A DNA stretch of 64,000 nucleotides from JADJDM01 sp044352985 (GTDB lineage: Bacteria; Bacteroidota; Bacteroidia; B-17B0; Aurantibacillaceae): the NCBI GenBank assembly GCA_044352985.1, contig JBILCU010000006.1, positions 124,001-188,000 on the forward strand, written 5' to 3'. Shown piece after piece: positions 7,961-17,513 of the stretch; the stretch's first letter is position 1, and each line of letters begins with the position of its first letter. Both the position numbers and the translations under genes were made by a program. Below the pieces are notes generated by a model. It did not search any database and was not told the DNA's origin. It worked only from the letters and a program-made list of their open reading frames with translations.

Positions 7961-9979
7961 ATGCCTTTTGAATTAAATTCTGAATTTCAGCCGACTGGTG
8001 ATCAGCCAAATGCGATAAAACACTTAACGGAAGGTATTCTTCAGGACATTAAACATCAAACTCTATTGGGAGTTACCGGTTCCGGAAAAACATTTACAGC
8101 TGCAAATGTAATTGCGCGTGTAAACAAACCTACATTGGTGTTAAGTCATAATAAAACATTGGCGGCTCAATTGTATAATGAGTTAAAGGAATTTTTTCCG
8201 AATAACGCAGTCGAATATTTTGTTTCTTATTACGATTACTATCAACCAGAAGCATATTTACCCACAACTGACACCTACATTGAAAAAGATTTAGCAATAA
8301 ATGAAGAAATAGAAAAATTACGTTTACGTGCCACATCTTCTTTATTATCAGGAAGAAATGATGTAGTAGTAGTTTGTTCAGTTTCCTGCATTTATGGTAT
8401 CGGTAATCCAAACGAGTTCAGGCAAAACATCATTCCTATTAAGTGTGGGCAACTAATCAGCAGAAACAAACTTTTACACAAACTGGTGCAGAGTTTATAT
8501 TCTCGAACCACGGCTGATTTTTCAAGAGGAAATTTTCGTGTACAAGGCGATACAGTAGATGTTTATTTAGCCTATGCGGATAATGCGGTGCGAATTAGTT
8601 TTTTTGGAGATGAGATTGAAGACATTGAAACCTTTGATCCAATCTCCGGATTGCCTATTGAAAAATTTGATGCATTTAATATTTATCCTGCAAACATTTT
8701 TGTTACCGGACAAGATACCTTGAATAAAGCCATTTATCAAATACAAGAAGATTTGGTAAAACAGGTTGAGTATTTTAATCAAACCGGAAAACCATTGGAA
8801 GCAAAACGTTTGGATGAACGCGTAAATTACGACTTGGAAATGATGCGCGAATTGGGCTATTGTAGTGGCATTGAAAATTATTCGCGCTATTTTGACGGTA
8901 GATTGCCGGGTACTCGTCCGTTTTGTTTACTCGACTATTTTCCGAAAGATTTTTTAATGCTGATTGATGAAAGCCACGTTACCATACCGCAAATCAGAGC
9001 GATGTTTGGAGGTGATTTATCTAGAAAACAAAACTTGGTTGAATACGGTTTTCGTTTGCCTTCCGCATTAGATAATCGTCCCTTAAAGTTCGAAGAGTTT
9101 GAACATATAATCAATCAAATCATTTACATTAGTGCTACACCCGCTGATTATGAATTGATGAAAAGTGAAGGTGTTATTGTTGAGCAACTCATTCGCCCAA
9201 CCGGTATTCTTGATCCTATAATCGAAGTGCGACCATGCACCAATCAGGTAGATGATTTGTTGGATGAAATCAATAAAGTGGTGCAACGTGATGAACGGGT
9301 TCTTGTTACTACACTAACAAAACGTATGGCAGAAGAGTTAACAAAATACTTGAGTAAACTTTCCATTCGTTGTCGTTACATTCATTCCGATGTTGATACA
9401 TTAGATCGAATAGAAATACTTCGTCAATTACGTGTAGGTATGTTTGATGTGTTAGTGGGTATTAATTTATTAAGAGAAGGACTGGATTTGCCCGAGGTTT
9501 CATTGGTTACCATTTTAGATGCAGATAAAGAAGGATTTCTTCGAAATGTAAGAAGCTTGGTTCAAACTGTTGGTAGGGCTGCAAGAAATGTAAATGGCAG
9601 AGTAATCATGTATGCCGATAAAATGACCGATAGTATGAAACAAACCATTGAAGAAACCGAGCGAAGAAGAAAAAAACAAATTGAATACAATTACGAGAAC
9701 AACATTATACCTACTCAAGCCGGTAAAAAAGCCGGAGCAACAGCCATGAGTGGAACAGAAGTGAACTATCAGGGCAAATTAGTGAAAACCTACGTTGAAT
9801 CAGAATACAGTAGTTTAGCTGCAGATCCTGTAGTACAATACATGAACAAGGACGAATTAAAAAAACAACTTGCACGCATTAAAACGTCCATGCTGAAAGC
9901 CTCAAAAGAATTGAACTTTATGGAAGCTGCGCGATTACGCGATGAAATGTTTGCTTTGGAAAAATTAATACAAGAATAA
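7961..9979 (+). CDS. uvrB: UvrABC excinuclease subunit B
   Basis: 672 residues, full length for UvrB. It loads onto damaged DNA from UvrA and recruits UvrC for the dual incision of nucleotide excision repair. Seen here: Walker A GVTGSGKT (residues 37-44), the damage-probing beta-hairpin region with YYDYYQPEAYLP, a Walker B-like IDESHVT near residue 335, helicase motifs in the second half (LLREGLDLPEV, QTVGRAARN) and a C-terminal UVR motif (about 630-670, ELNFMEAARLRDEM) that contacts UvrC. It lies between a glycosyltransferase (1-nt gap) and a thioesterase (1-nt gap), so it sits inside an operon-like run. Confidence 0.98.
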   Translation: MPFELNSEFQPTGDQPNAIKHLTEGILQDIKHQTLLGVTGSGKTFTAANVIARVNKPTLVLSHNKTLAAQLYNELKEFFPNNAVEYFVSYYDYYQPEAYLPTTDTYIEKDLAINEEIEKLRLRATSSLLSGRNDVVVVCSVSCIYGIGNPNEFRQNIIPIKCGQLISRNKLLHKLVQSLYSRTTADFSRGNFRVQGDTVDVYLAYADNAVRISFFGDEIEDIETFDPISGLPIEKFDAFNIYPANIFVTGQDTLNKAIYQIQEDLVKQVEYFNQTGKPLEAKRLDERVNYDLEMMRELGYCSGIENYSRYFDGRLPGTRPFCLLDYFPKDFLMLIDESHVTIPQIRAMFGGDLSRKQNLVEYGFRLPSALDNRPLKFEEFEHIINQIIYISATPADYELMKSEGVIVEQLIRPTGILDPIIEVRPCTNQVDDLLDEINKVVQRDERVLVTTLTKRMAEELTKYLSKLSIRCRYIHSDVDTLDRIEILRQLRVGMFDVLVGINLLREGLDLPEVSLVTILDADKEGFLRNVRSLVQTVGRAARNVNGRVIMYADKMTDSMKQTIEETERRRKKQIEYNYENNIIPTQAGKKAGATAMSGTEVNYQGKLVKTYVESEYSSLAADPVVQYMNKDELKKQLARIKTSMLKASKELNFMEAARLRDEMFALEKLIQE

Positions 9980-9980
9980 A

Positions 9981-10406
9981 ATGCAGGAATTAATTAATAA
10001 ATACATTCAAAGCAATCAGTTTGGTAAACTGATTGGCATGGATTTTAAAATCCTTGAACCCGGAAAAATCGAATATACTTTAAAAATCACAAAAGAACAT
10101 TTGGCTACGCCACATGCAGCACATGGCGGTGTAATTGCTGCATTAATGGATGGATTATTAGGTATTACAGGCTTATCTGCCGTTGCAGCAGAAGGAAAAG
10201 TTGTTTCCACCATGGAATACAAAATAAGCTATTTTAATCCTGCTTTTTTAAATGATGAATTATTAGGTACAGGTGTGATAGAAAAAAAAGGAAGTCGAAT
10301 TTTATTTATCTCGGCTCAAATAGTTGCTAGCAACCGTAACAATGAAGTCATTGCAAAAGCAAGCGGTACTTTTAATGCTTATCCTGCTGAAAAAGCAGGA
10401 TATTAG
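9981..10406 (+). CDS. PaaI-family hotdog thioesterase
   Basis: 141 residues with a single hotdog fold of the PaaI/YbgC type. The signature AAHGGVIAALMDGLLG carries the HGG and the acidic residue expected in the acyl-CoA thioesterase active site. Substrate range is not deducible. It starts 1 nt after uvrB and probably ends that transcript. Confidence 0.85.
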   Translation: MQELINKYIQSNQFGKLIGMDFKILEPGKIEYTLKITKEHLATPHAAHGGVIAALMDGLLGITGLSAVAAEGKVVSTMEYKISYFNPAFLNDELLGTGVIEKKGSRILFISAQIVASNRNNEVIAKASGTFNAYPAEKAGY

Positions 10407-10479
10407 ATGTGAGTTAATTTTCAATAACTAATTTTTGATTTTTAGTAAAATCCTAAATCAGAACTTTAAAATCTGACAT

Positions 10480-10645
10480 GATTCTTGTCATTCCGACAGT
10501 AGGAGGAATCTAGTTGAAAATGTTTTTTAAATCCCTCCTTAATCTGGAAGACATTTTACTTCACCAATTCGTTCATTTGTCACTTCGAGCAAAGTCGATA
10601 AGTTGGTAGGCCTCGACTTCGCTCGACCTGACAATATATTTTTAA
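10480..10645. repeat. Degenerate extragenic repeat element
   Basis: The 279-nt intergenic region holds two GC-richer segments: one starting GTCATTCCGACAGTAGGAGG near 10490, and an inverted pair CACTTCGAGCAAAGTCGA / TCGACTTCGCTCGA around 10580-10630. The first resembles GTCATGCCGACGAAGGAGGC in the tandem-repeat island at 15.9-16.5 kb, so both look like members of one dispersed extragenic family. No coding potential is seen. Confidence 0.5.
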
Positions 10646-10685
10646 TTTTTTTTGTTCTGATTTGTAATTCATAAGAATGAAATTC

Positions 10686-13600
10686 TTATTCTTCCATGGT
10701 ATCACAATGATAAAGCAGTTGTTGTTTTTTGCTTGGCTTTATTACAGTTCCTCCCTTTTTCTTTTCTTCCATCATTTTTGTGATGATTCGTAATCTGTCT
10801 TTTTGTAAATCTTCTCTTATTTTTAAATCTTCTTCCTGATCAAAATAAATTTTTCCGTCTATAATTGTTTTCTCCACTTTTGCATAAATGCTTAAAGGAT
10901 TATCACTCCATAAAACTAAATCGGCAACCTTACCTGCTTTAATGCTTCCTACTTTATCATCAATATGTAACATTTTTGCAGGGTTAAGTGTACACAGTTT
11001 CCATGCTTCTTCCTCACTTAAATTACCATACTTCATTGCTTTTGCAGCTTCTTGATTTAATCTTCTTCCCATTTCAGCATCATCACTGTTAATGCCTGTA
11101 TTTACTCCCATTTTAGTTAACAAGGCAGCGTTGTACGGAATAGCGTCCATTACTTCCATTTTGTAAGCCCACCAATCTGCAAAAGTTGATGCAGACGCGC
11201 CATGTGTTTTCATTTTGTCTGCCACCTTGTATCCTTCCAGAATATGTGTAAATGTATTTACTTTAAAGCCCATACTATCTGCAACTTTCATCAACATATT
11301 GATTTCGCTCTGCACATAACTGTGGCAGGTTATGAATCGTTTTTTATTAATGATCTCCGATAAACATTCCAATTCTAAATCTCTGCGTGGGGCAATTTTA
11401 TCTTTTGAAGTAGTTGTTTTAAAAGCATTCCAGTTGCTTTCGTATTCTTTTGCACGAATAAAAAAGTCATAATATACTTGCTCTACTCCCATACGTGTTT
11501 GCGGAAAGCGATTGGAGTAAGTACTTCCCCAATTACTTTGTTTTACGTTTTCACCAAGGGCAAACTTAATGAAGCCGGCTGCTTTTTCATATTTTAAGTT
11601 ATCTGGCGAAAGCCCCCAGCGCAATTTAATAAGTGCCGATTGTCCGCCAATTGGATTTGCTGAGCCATGCAGTAATTGTGCTGTTGTTACGCCTCCGGCT
11701 AATTGCCTGTAAATGTTAATGTCTTCAGAGTTAATGACATCTCCAATTCTCACTTCTGCACTGGATGTTTTTGTTCCTTCGTTTACACCTTTACTAATAG
11801 CAATGTGCGAGTGTTCATCAATAATACCTGAAGTTAAGTGTTTACCTTTTGCGTCAATGATTTTTGGAAAAACCGTTTTAGGAACTTCAATGTTTTCTGC
11901 AACGCGTACAACCTTACCTTCTACCACATACACATCATATTCTTTTAAAACACCTTCTGATTCGTTTGTCCAAACGGTTGCATTTTTTATTAAAATAGCT
12001 TGTGAACGATTTAAAAATTGTTTCAGTAAGTTCTCCTCTTTTTCAGGTTTACCAAATGCGGTAAATGGATAAATCACTTCTCCAATTTTTGGAAGCTCTT
12101 TCTTTTTTTCTTCTTTCTTTTTTTCTTCCTGCAGATTTACAAAAAGTATTTCAGCATTTTGCCAATTTCCTTCTTTGTTTTGTAGTTTGCCCGAAATACT
12201 TTTATTGGTTTCGTTGTAATTTCCAGAAAAACGATAAAGCGTAATACTGTCTTGATAAAAACTAAAAGTAACTAATCCGTTTTTTAATGTTATTCCTGTT
12301 TTAGTTTTTATAGAATCCGTCCAGTAAATAAATAATTCAGGTTTTTCAATTTCGCCTTTAATTTCTGTTTTGTATTTTTTCCCCGAAAAACTGAACTGAT
12401 AATTTCCTCTTAAATCAGCTTGATTAATATCGGTATACGTATAATTATCACCTTTCACCCAAGTTTCCATAATACTAGCAGATTCACTAAAAATATTATC
12501 AGAGGCAATAAAAAAGTTAGCCATCATTCCTTTTTTTAAACTTCCAACACGTTGCTGCATTCCTAAAAGTTCAGCAGGTAATGTGGTAAGAGCTTCTAAT
12601 GCTTTTTCTTCAGATAAGCCATAACTTACTGCTTTTTTCAAGTGACTCAAAAACTGTTTTTTTTCTTTTAATTCAGCAGAAGTTATCGTAAAACGAATTC
12701 CCTTATCGGATAGCATTTTTAAATTGGCTGGAGCCATTTCCCAATGTTTTAAGTCAGGCAAACTAATATTTTCAGCATCATAAGGATCTTCTACATCATA
12801 CGCATCAGGAAAATTTAATGGAATAATTAATGTGTTTCCACCTTTTGCAATTTCTGCCGCACGCTGGTATTCATCACCTTTTCCTTTAATAATGTATTTA
12901 ATTCCAAACTCATTTCCTAATTCCTGTACACGAAACAGGTTTAGTTTGTCATTTGCTTCAAAAATTTGTGGAAGCGATTGTAGTTCATTAAAACTATTCA
13001 ATGAAATATTGTATTCTGTTTGCTCTTTCTGTTCTTTATACCATTTTGCATCATAAAAAGTTTGTCGTAGCAATGCAATAGAACCCATTAATGAACTTGG
13101 ATATTCTTGCGTTGAAGAACCTTTTTTAAATGAATAAAACGCCGCTGCTTTATCTTTTATAATATTTTCGTTTTCTTTTTTATCACTTAGGGCAACAAGC
13201 GTTCCACTTCCTCTCACTATTCCATCTTTTTGAGAAGTAAGCACTAAAGCAAAGCCCGATTTTCTATACTCGTCAGCTTGCTTAGCGTTGTTTATAAAAA
13301 TTTTATTGGCATCAACATCTGATCGTATTGCCTGATTCCAGCCGTATGCACCCTTAAAATTTGTTTCCATTTGAGGAAAAGAATAAGCGCGTTGATTAGA
13401 TTTTGCTTCAGGCATTCCATACTCACTATACAAATCAATAAAAGCCGGATAAATGTGTTTCCCTTTTAAATCTTTCACCAAACTTCCTTCTGGAATTATA
13501 ACCGAAGTACCTGCATCTAAAATGCTTCCGTCTTTTACTACTAAAGTTGCACCCGCCAAGAAATTACGAGCATCGACATGTAAGGTGCAATTGGTAAATG

Positions 13601-13709
13601 CATAAATAGTGTGTGTTACATAAGGCGCTCCATTTACCGGAAATGTGGTTTGAGCATTTAATTTATAAATTAATAATAGTATCGTTAAAAGGAAACATCT
13701 TTTTTTCAT
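10686..13709 (-). CDS. Secreted protein with two amidohydrolase domains
   Basis: About 1007 residues from the ATG at 13709, chosen because MKKRCFLLTILLLIYKLNAQ is a clean signal peptide; an upstream in-frame TTG at 13727 adds six unlikely residues. The protein is a tandem of two imidazolonepropionase-like amidohydrolase (TIM-barrel metal hydrolase) modules. In the first, the metal-binding HxH position reads IDLYSEYG, so it is probably inactive. In the second (from about residue 600) it reads IDEHSHIAI, followed by ITCHSY, FTHILEGY and NSDDAE, a complete ligand set. The linker between them is rich in Lys and Glu. It is likely periplasmic; the substrate (peptide-like or cyclic amide) is unknown. 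Confidence 0.88.
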   Translation of the reverse strand: MKKRCFLLTILLLIYKLNAQTTFPVNGAPYVTHTIYAFTNCTLHVDARNFLAGATLVVKDGSILDAGTSVIIPEGSLVKDLKGKHIYPAFIDLYSEYGMPEAKSNQRAYSFPQMETNFKGAYGWNQAIRSDVDANKIFINNAKQADEYRKSGFALVLTSQKDGIVRGSGTLVALSDKKENENIIKDKAAAFYSFKKGSSTQEYPSSLMGSIALLRQTFYDAKWYKEQKEQTEYNISLNSFNELQSLPQIFEANDKLNLFRVQELGNEFGIKYIIKGKGDEYQRAAEIAKGGNTLIIPLNFPDAYDVEDPYDAENISLPDLKHWEMAPANLKMLSDKGIRFTITSAELKEKKQFLSHLKKAVSYGLSEEKALEALTTLPAELLGMQQRVGSLKKGMMANFFIASDNIFSESASIMETWVKGDNYTYTDINQADLRGNYQFSFSGKKYKTEIKGEIEKPELFIYWTDSIKTKTGITLKNGLVTFSFYQDSITLYRFSGNYNETNKSISGKLQNKEGNWQNAEILFVNLQEEKKKEEKKKELPKIGEVIYPFTAFGKPEKEENLLKQFLNRSQAILIKNATVWTNESEGVLKEYDVYVVEGKVVRVAENIEVPKTVFPKIIDAKGKHLTSGIIDEHSHIAISKGVNEGTKTSSAEVRIGDVINSEDINIYRQLAGGVTTAQLLHGSANPIGGQSALIKLRWGLSPDNLKYEKAAGFIKFALGENVKQSNWGSTYSNRFPQTRMGVEQVYYDFFIRAKEYESNWNAFKTTTSKDKIAPRRDLELECLSEIINKKRFITCHSYVQSEINMLMKVADSMGFKVNTFTHILEGYKVADKMKTHGASASTFADWWAYKMEVMDAIPYNAALLTKMGVNTGINSDDAEMGRRLNQEAAKAMKYGNLSEEEAWKLCTLNPAKMLHIDDKVGSIKAGKVADLVLWSDNPLSIYAKVEKTIIDGKIYFDQEEDLKIREDLQKDRLRIITKMMEEKKKGGTVIKPSKKQQLLYHCDTMEE

Positions 13710-13794
13710 GAAATGGATTTTAAACAAATATATTCAATAAAGCTATTCACAAAAACGAGTATTTAGTAAATTGCCAACTTAAACTCTTACTAAT

Positions 13795-14817
13795 ATGTTA
13801 ATTGATTTACGTAGTGATACCGTTACAAAACCTTGCAAAAACATGTTGCAAGCAATGTTTGAAGCTGAAGTTGGCGATGATGTATTTAACGAAGACCCAA
13901 CAGTAAATCGTTTAGAACAGCAAGCTGCGCAATTATTCGGAATGGAAGCATCACTTTTTTGTCCGAGCGGCACGATGACCAATCAAATCGCAATTAAAGT
14001 GCACACAGTGCCCGGAGATGAAGTAATTTGCGATGCTCATTCTCACATTTATAATTACGAAGGTGGCGGGATCGCTTTTAATTCGGGGGTTCAGGCAAAA
14101 CTACTTCAAGGCAACAGAGGTAAAATTACGGCCCAACAAATTGAAAACAATATTAATGGTGATTTTGACTGGCTCTGTAAAACTTCACTTGTAGCTATTG
14201 AAAATACAGTAAATAAAGCAGGTGGTAGTATTTATACATTAAATGAGATACAACCAATATACGAATTATGCAAAAAACACAAGCTGGCATTGCATTTAGA
14301 TGGTGCTCGTTTATTTAATGCCTTGGTCGAAACTAAAGAACAAGCAGTAGAGTGGGGCAAGTGTTTTGATAGTATTTCCATTTGTTTATCAAAAGGCTTG
14401 GGTTCTCCAGCAGGTTCTTTGCTTTTAGGAAATAAAGATTTCATTAAAAAAGCAAGGCGAGTTCGTAAGGTTTTTGGTGGCGGCATGCGACAAGCAGGGT
14501 ATTTGGCTGCAGCAGGAATTTATGCACTTAACAATAATATTAATCGTTTAACCGAAGATCATTTACGCGCAAAAACATTAGCAGATATTATTCAATCTTT
14601 ACCTTTTGTAAAATCAATTCTCCCTGTTGAAACCAATATCGTCATTTTTGAAATTGATGAATCTATTTTAGCAGTTGATTTTGCTCTGCAATTAAAACAA
14701 AAAAACGTATTGGTTTCTGTTTTTGGTAAACACACTTTGCGTTTGGTAACACATTTGGATTTTAATGATGAAGCGCTGGAGAAAACAATTAATATTTTTA
14801 AAAATAAAATGATCTAA
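13795..14817 (+). CDS. ltaE: Low-specificity L-threonine aldolase
   Basis: 340 residues, normal for the family. The enzyme is PLP-dependent and cleaves L-threonine or allo-threonine to glycine and acetaldehyde in the cytoplasm. Visible signatures are the N-terminal DLRSDTVTKP, GDDVFNEDPT, the cofactor aspartate region LHLDGARLFN (about 167-176) and the PLP lysine in LSKGLGSPAGS (Lys200). It diverges from the amidohydrolase gene, with a short intergenic region. Confidence 0.93.
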   Translation: MLIDLRSDTVTKPCKNMLQAMFEAEVGDDVFNEDPTVNRLEQQAAQLFGMEASLFCPSGTMTNQIAIKVHTVPGDEVICDAHSHIYNYEGGGIAFNSGVQAKLLQGNRGKITAQQIENNINGDFDWLCKTSLVAIENTVNKAGGSIYTLNEIQPIYELCKKHKLALHLDGARLFNALVETKEQAVEWGKCFDSISICLSKGLGSPAGSLLLGNKDFIKKARRVRKVFGGGMRQAGYLAAAGIYALNNNINRLTEDHLRAKTLADIIQSLPFVKSILPVETNIVIFEIDESILAVDFALQLKQKNVLVSVFGKHTLRLVTHLDFNDEALEKTINIFKNKMI

Positions 14818-14907
14818 TAGTTTTTTATTGTTTTTTAAAAAGAGGAAATTAATTATTAGTTCAAACAAAAAATTACTTTTTGTATTCAGACTTTGTTAAT
14901 AATAAGA

Positions 14908-14934
14908 ACAAGAAACATTAGGTAAGTTTCTTGT
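14908..14934. other. 9-bp inverted repeat between convergent genes
   Basis: ACAAGAAAC, a 9-nt loop, then GTTTCTTGT. It lies between the ends of the threonine aldolase and parvulin genes. There is no long T-tract, so a terminator role is only possible. The rest of 14818-15016 shows nothing else. Confidence 0.35.
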
Positions 14935-15016
14935 GCAAAGTGTGAGAAATAAATAATATCAAATTAGTTTATCAAAATTAGATTAAACCATTTAGATAGT
15001 TTTCTTTAAGTAAGTT

Positions 15017-15436
15017 CTATTTTGGAATTACTAATAAATGACGAAGGTTTAGTAGATCTCCTTTTCTGTCTATTAATTCAATAAAATGAAAACCGTATTT
15101 AGTTTCAATCACATTAGATATTTCGCCGGGTTTTAAATTAAAAGCAACTGATTCAAACTCAGGAACCATCATTCCTCTAGGAATGCTATCATATCTTCCT
15201 CCGTTTTTTGCCGAACCCGGATCTTCACTATACAAAGTAGCTATACTACTCATTGTTTCTCCATTAATAACACGTTGACGATAGCTTTCCGTTAGCTTTC
15301 TAGCTTTATCTTTAGGTGTTTCTGTTAAGAGTTCAGAAGTGCCCAATAGTTTTGGGTTTTCAATGGTTTTGTTTTCGCTAGAATTTTGTGCATTTGCAAA
15401 AAAAGGAGCAATTAAAAGGAAGAATAGTATACGCAT
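15017..15436 (-). CDS. Small secreted parvulin-type peptidyl-prolyl isomerase
   Basis: 139 residues: a signal peptide (about 1-16, ending in ANAQ), a short linker, and one rotamase domain of the PpiC/parvulin type at about 45-137. The domain carries LYSEDPGSAKNGGRYDSIPR, MVPEFESVAFNLKPGEIS and YGFHFIEL. It would assist folding of exported proteins in the periplasm. It lacks the chaperone domains of SurA and is a minimal single-domain form. Confidence 0.85.
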   Translation of the reverse strand: MRILFFLLIAPFFANAQNSSENKTIENPKLLGTSELLTETPKDKARKLTESYRQRVINGETMSSIATLYSEDPGSAKNGGRYDSIPRGMMVPEFESVAFNLKPGEISNVIETKYGFHFIELIDRKGDLLNLRHLLVIPK

Positions 15437-15488
15437 TTTATAAAAATAGTAATATAAAACAAAGCGTATTGTTTTTTAACAAACGTTG

Positions 15489-15683
15489 TTACTTCAAACA
15501 AAAATCAATTTCCTGAATATCGTCTTTATTGATGATGTGGCTGGGATGAATGAATTCGGTAAGCAGTTTATTTACAGCATCAACAGGTATAAGCACCAAT
15601 TGATTTAAGGTTTCGTTAAAAATTAATTGTCCGTATTTCTTTTGACCGTTTTTTAATTGTACAACCGCTAATTGATCTTGCAT
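15489..15683 (-). CDS. Small hypothetical protein
   Basis: 64 residues with a good ATG and a plausible folded composition (MQDQLAVVQLKNGQKKYGQL...). No signal peptide or known motif is seen. It lies 52 nt upstream of the parvulin gene on the same strand. The sequence resembles small Sm-like beta-barrel proteins only in a general way, so no function is claimed. Confidence 0.55.
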   Translation of the reverse strand: MQDQLAVVQLKNGQKKYGQLIFNETLNQLVLIPVDAVNKLLTEFIHPSHIINKDDIQEIDFCLK

Positions 15684-16613
15684 AATTTAATTTTTGTGCA
15701 AGTTTAAAGTTGTATAATTACCAAAAGGTTAAGTGAATGTGATTTTTATGTATTGATTGCGACACTGAAAATACTTTTTATCAAATGTGGCTTCGACTGC
15801 CTCAGCTACCTAAAAAACGTACCCTGAGGTTCGAAGGGTGCGGTTGGAAATGCGGCCTCACCTCCTTACTCCTCTCCGAAGGAGAGGAGCGATTAACTTC
15901 GTTAATTCATTAGGATGAGGATCAGTCAACTCTCGGAGAGTGTTGTGATCAGCAATAGCGAATTGTGAGTGTTTTGTCATGCCGACGAAGGAGGCATCTG
16001 TTTTTTAGATCCTTCACTTTGTTCAGTGATGACAAAAAAGCGGTGGTTGAGTGAAACCCATCTAAAGTGTATCCTTCGAGAACCTCAGGGTACAGAAAAA
16101 AGCGGTTGCTGAGGCACTCGAAGCAATAGCGAATTGTGAGTGTTTTGTCATGCCGACGAAGGAGGCATCTGTTTTTTAGATCCTTCACTTTGTTCAGTGA
16201 TGACAAAAAAGCGGTGGTTGAGTGAAACCCATCTAAAGTGTACCCTTCGAGAACCTCAGGGTACAGAAAAAAGCGGTTGCTGAGGCACTCGAAGCAATAG
16301 CGAATTGTGAGTGTTTTGTCATGCCGACGAAGGAGGCATCTGTTTTTTTAGATCCTTCACTTTGTTCAGTGATGACAAAAAAGCGGTGGATGAGTGAAAC
16401 CCTTCTAAAGTGTACCCTTCGAGAACCTCAGGGTACAGAAAAAAGCGGTTGCTGAGGCACTCGAAGCAATAGCGAATTGTGAGTGTTTTGTCATGCCGAC
16501 GAAGGAGGCATCTGTTTTTTTAGATCCTTCACTTCGTTCAGGAGGACAAATAGAACGAAGTAGAGGTCAAAGTGGCTTCGGCTACGCTCAACCTCCAATA
16601 TATTTAAAAAAGG
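15684..16613. repeat. Intergenic repeat island with 171-bp tandem units
   Basis: 930 nt without a credible gene. Units start with AGCAATAGCG at 15951, 16122 and 16293 (periods 171 and 171), with a fourth, partial copy from 16465 to about 16540 (period 172). Units 1 and 2 are nearly identical. Each unit can fold several hairpins: ATGCC/GGCAT, TCACT/AGTGA, GGTT/AACC and CCTCAG/CTGAGG. An inverted copy of the ACCCTTCGAGAACCTCAGGG motif lies just before the array at 15819-15840. GC content is visibly higher than in flanking DNA. The unit length is a multiple of three, which keeps a false ORF open. Confidence 0.9.
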
Positions 16614-17513
16614 TTAAGTGAATTTTAAGTGAATGTGATTTTTAGTTACTCTTAATGAGTAGGTTTTTCCAAAAACCAAGGTTAAATTTCTATCTATGTG
16701 CCCGGCAGGAAAATCAAAACAAACCGGATAGTTGTATTCTTTCACTGCATCAAAAATAATTTCCTCTGCAGTTTTTCCAAATGGAATGGTATTGTCTTTC
16801 ATGTCTGTCATGCCACCAACAACAAGTCCTTTCAGCTTAGCTAATTTGCCACTTCGTTTTAAATTCAACATCATACGGTCAATATGATATAAGTATTCAT
16901 CCAAATCTTCAATGAATAAAATTTTACCTTCTGTATTGATATCGCTTTTACTTCCGCATAAAGCATAGATTAAACTTAAATTCCCCCCAATTAATTCGCC
17001 TTCAGTTTCGCCTTCACGGTTTAGGTAATACGGATTTACTTTGTAATGAAGGGCTTCTCCAAATAATGTTTTTCTTAAACTTTCGGTTGCCTCCTCGTTT
17101 TTAAAAAAATTAATTGGCATAGTTGCATGCAATGTGGCAACATTTATGTTTGTATGAATGTGTTGATGCAATACTGTTACATCACTGTAACCAATTATCC
17201 ATTTGGGTTGTTTAGTAAATTTGCTAAAATCAATTTGATCAATGATTCTTACAGTTCCATAACCGCCTCGCACACAAAGCACCGCTTTAATGGTTTCATT
17301 GTCTAATGCCCATTGTAAATCAGCCGCACGTTCTTCATCACTACCTGCAAATTGGTTTTCTTCTTTATATAAATTAGGTGCGGTAATTACTTTTAATCCC
17401 CAACTTTCAATTAATTGAATGGAAGGCAATAATTCTAAATGGCTAATTTTTCGTGCTGTTGCAATTAGCGCTATCGAATCTCCTGCTTTTAAATATGGAG
17501 GTAAAATGGCCAT
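16614..17513 (-). CDS. LD-carboxypeptidase (peptidase family S66)
   Basis: 299 residues, typical for LdcA/MccF-type serine peptidases, which remove the terminal D-alanine from murein tetrapeptides during cell-wall recycling. The nucleophile motif GYSDVTVLH (Ser110) is present, with the catalytic Glu in FIEDLDEYLYHIDRM and the His in FPAGHIDRN. The start codon overlaps the stop of asd by 1 nt (TAATG), so the two are translationally coupled. No signal peptide, consistent with a cytoplasmic recycling role. Confidence 0.9.
   Translation of the reverse strand: MAILPPYLKAGDSIALIATARKISHLELLPSIQLIESWGLKVITAPNLYKEENQFAGSDEERAADLQWALDNETIKAVLCVRGGYGTVRIIDQIDFSKFTKQPKWIIGYSDVTVLHQHIHTNINVATLHATMPINFFKNEEATESLRKTLFGEALHYKVNPYYLNREGETEGELIGGNLSLIYALCGSKSDINTEGKILFIEDLDEYLYHIDRMMLNLKRSGKLAKLKGLVVGGMTDMKDNTIPFGKTAEEIIFDAVKEYNYPVCFDFPAGHIDRNLTLVFGKTYSLRVTKNHIHLKFT

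Noticed and set aside
15949..16206. 85-codon minus-strand ORF with an internal repeat (SSLNKVKDLKNRCLLRRHDK)
   Set aside because: It is the translation of the 171-bp tandem repeat, whose length is a multiple of three. The sequence is noncoding in composition and frame.
15951..16540. Tandem array considered as CRISPR
   Set aside because: Units of 171 bp are almost identical throughout, with no short repeats and variable spacers, and no cas genes are nearby.
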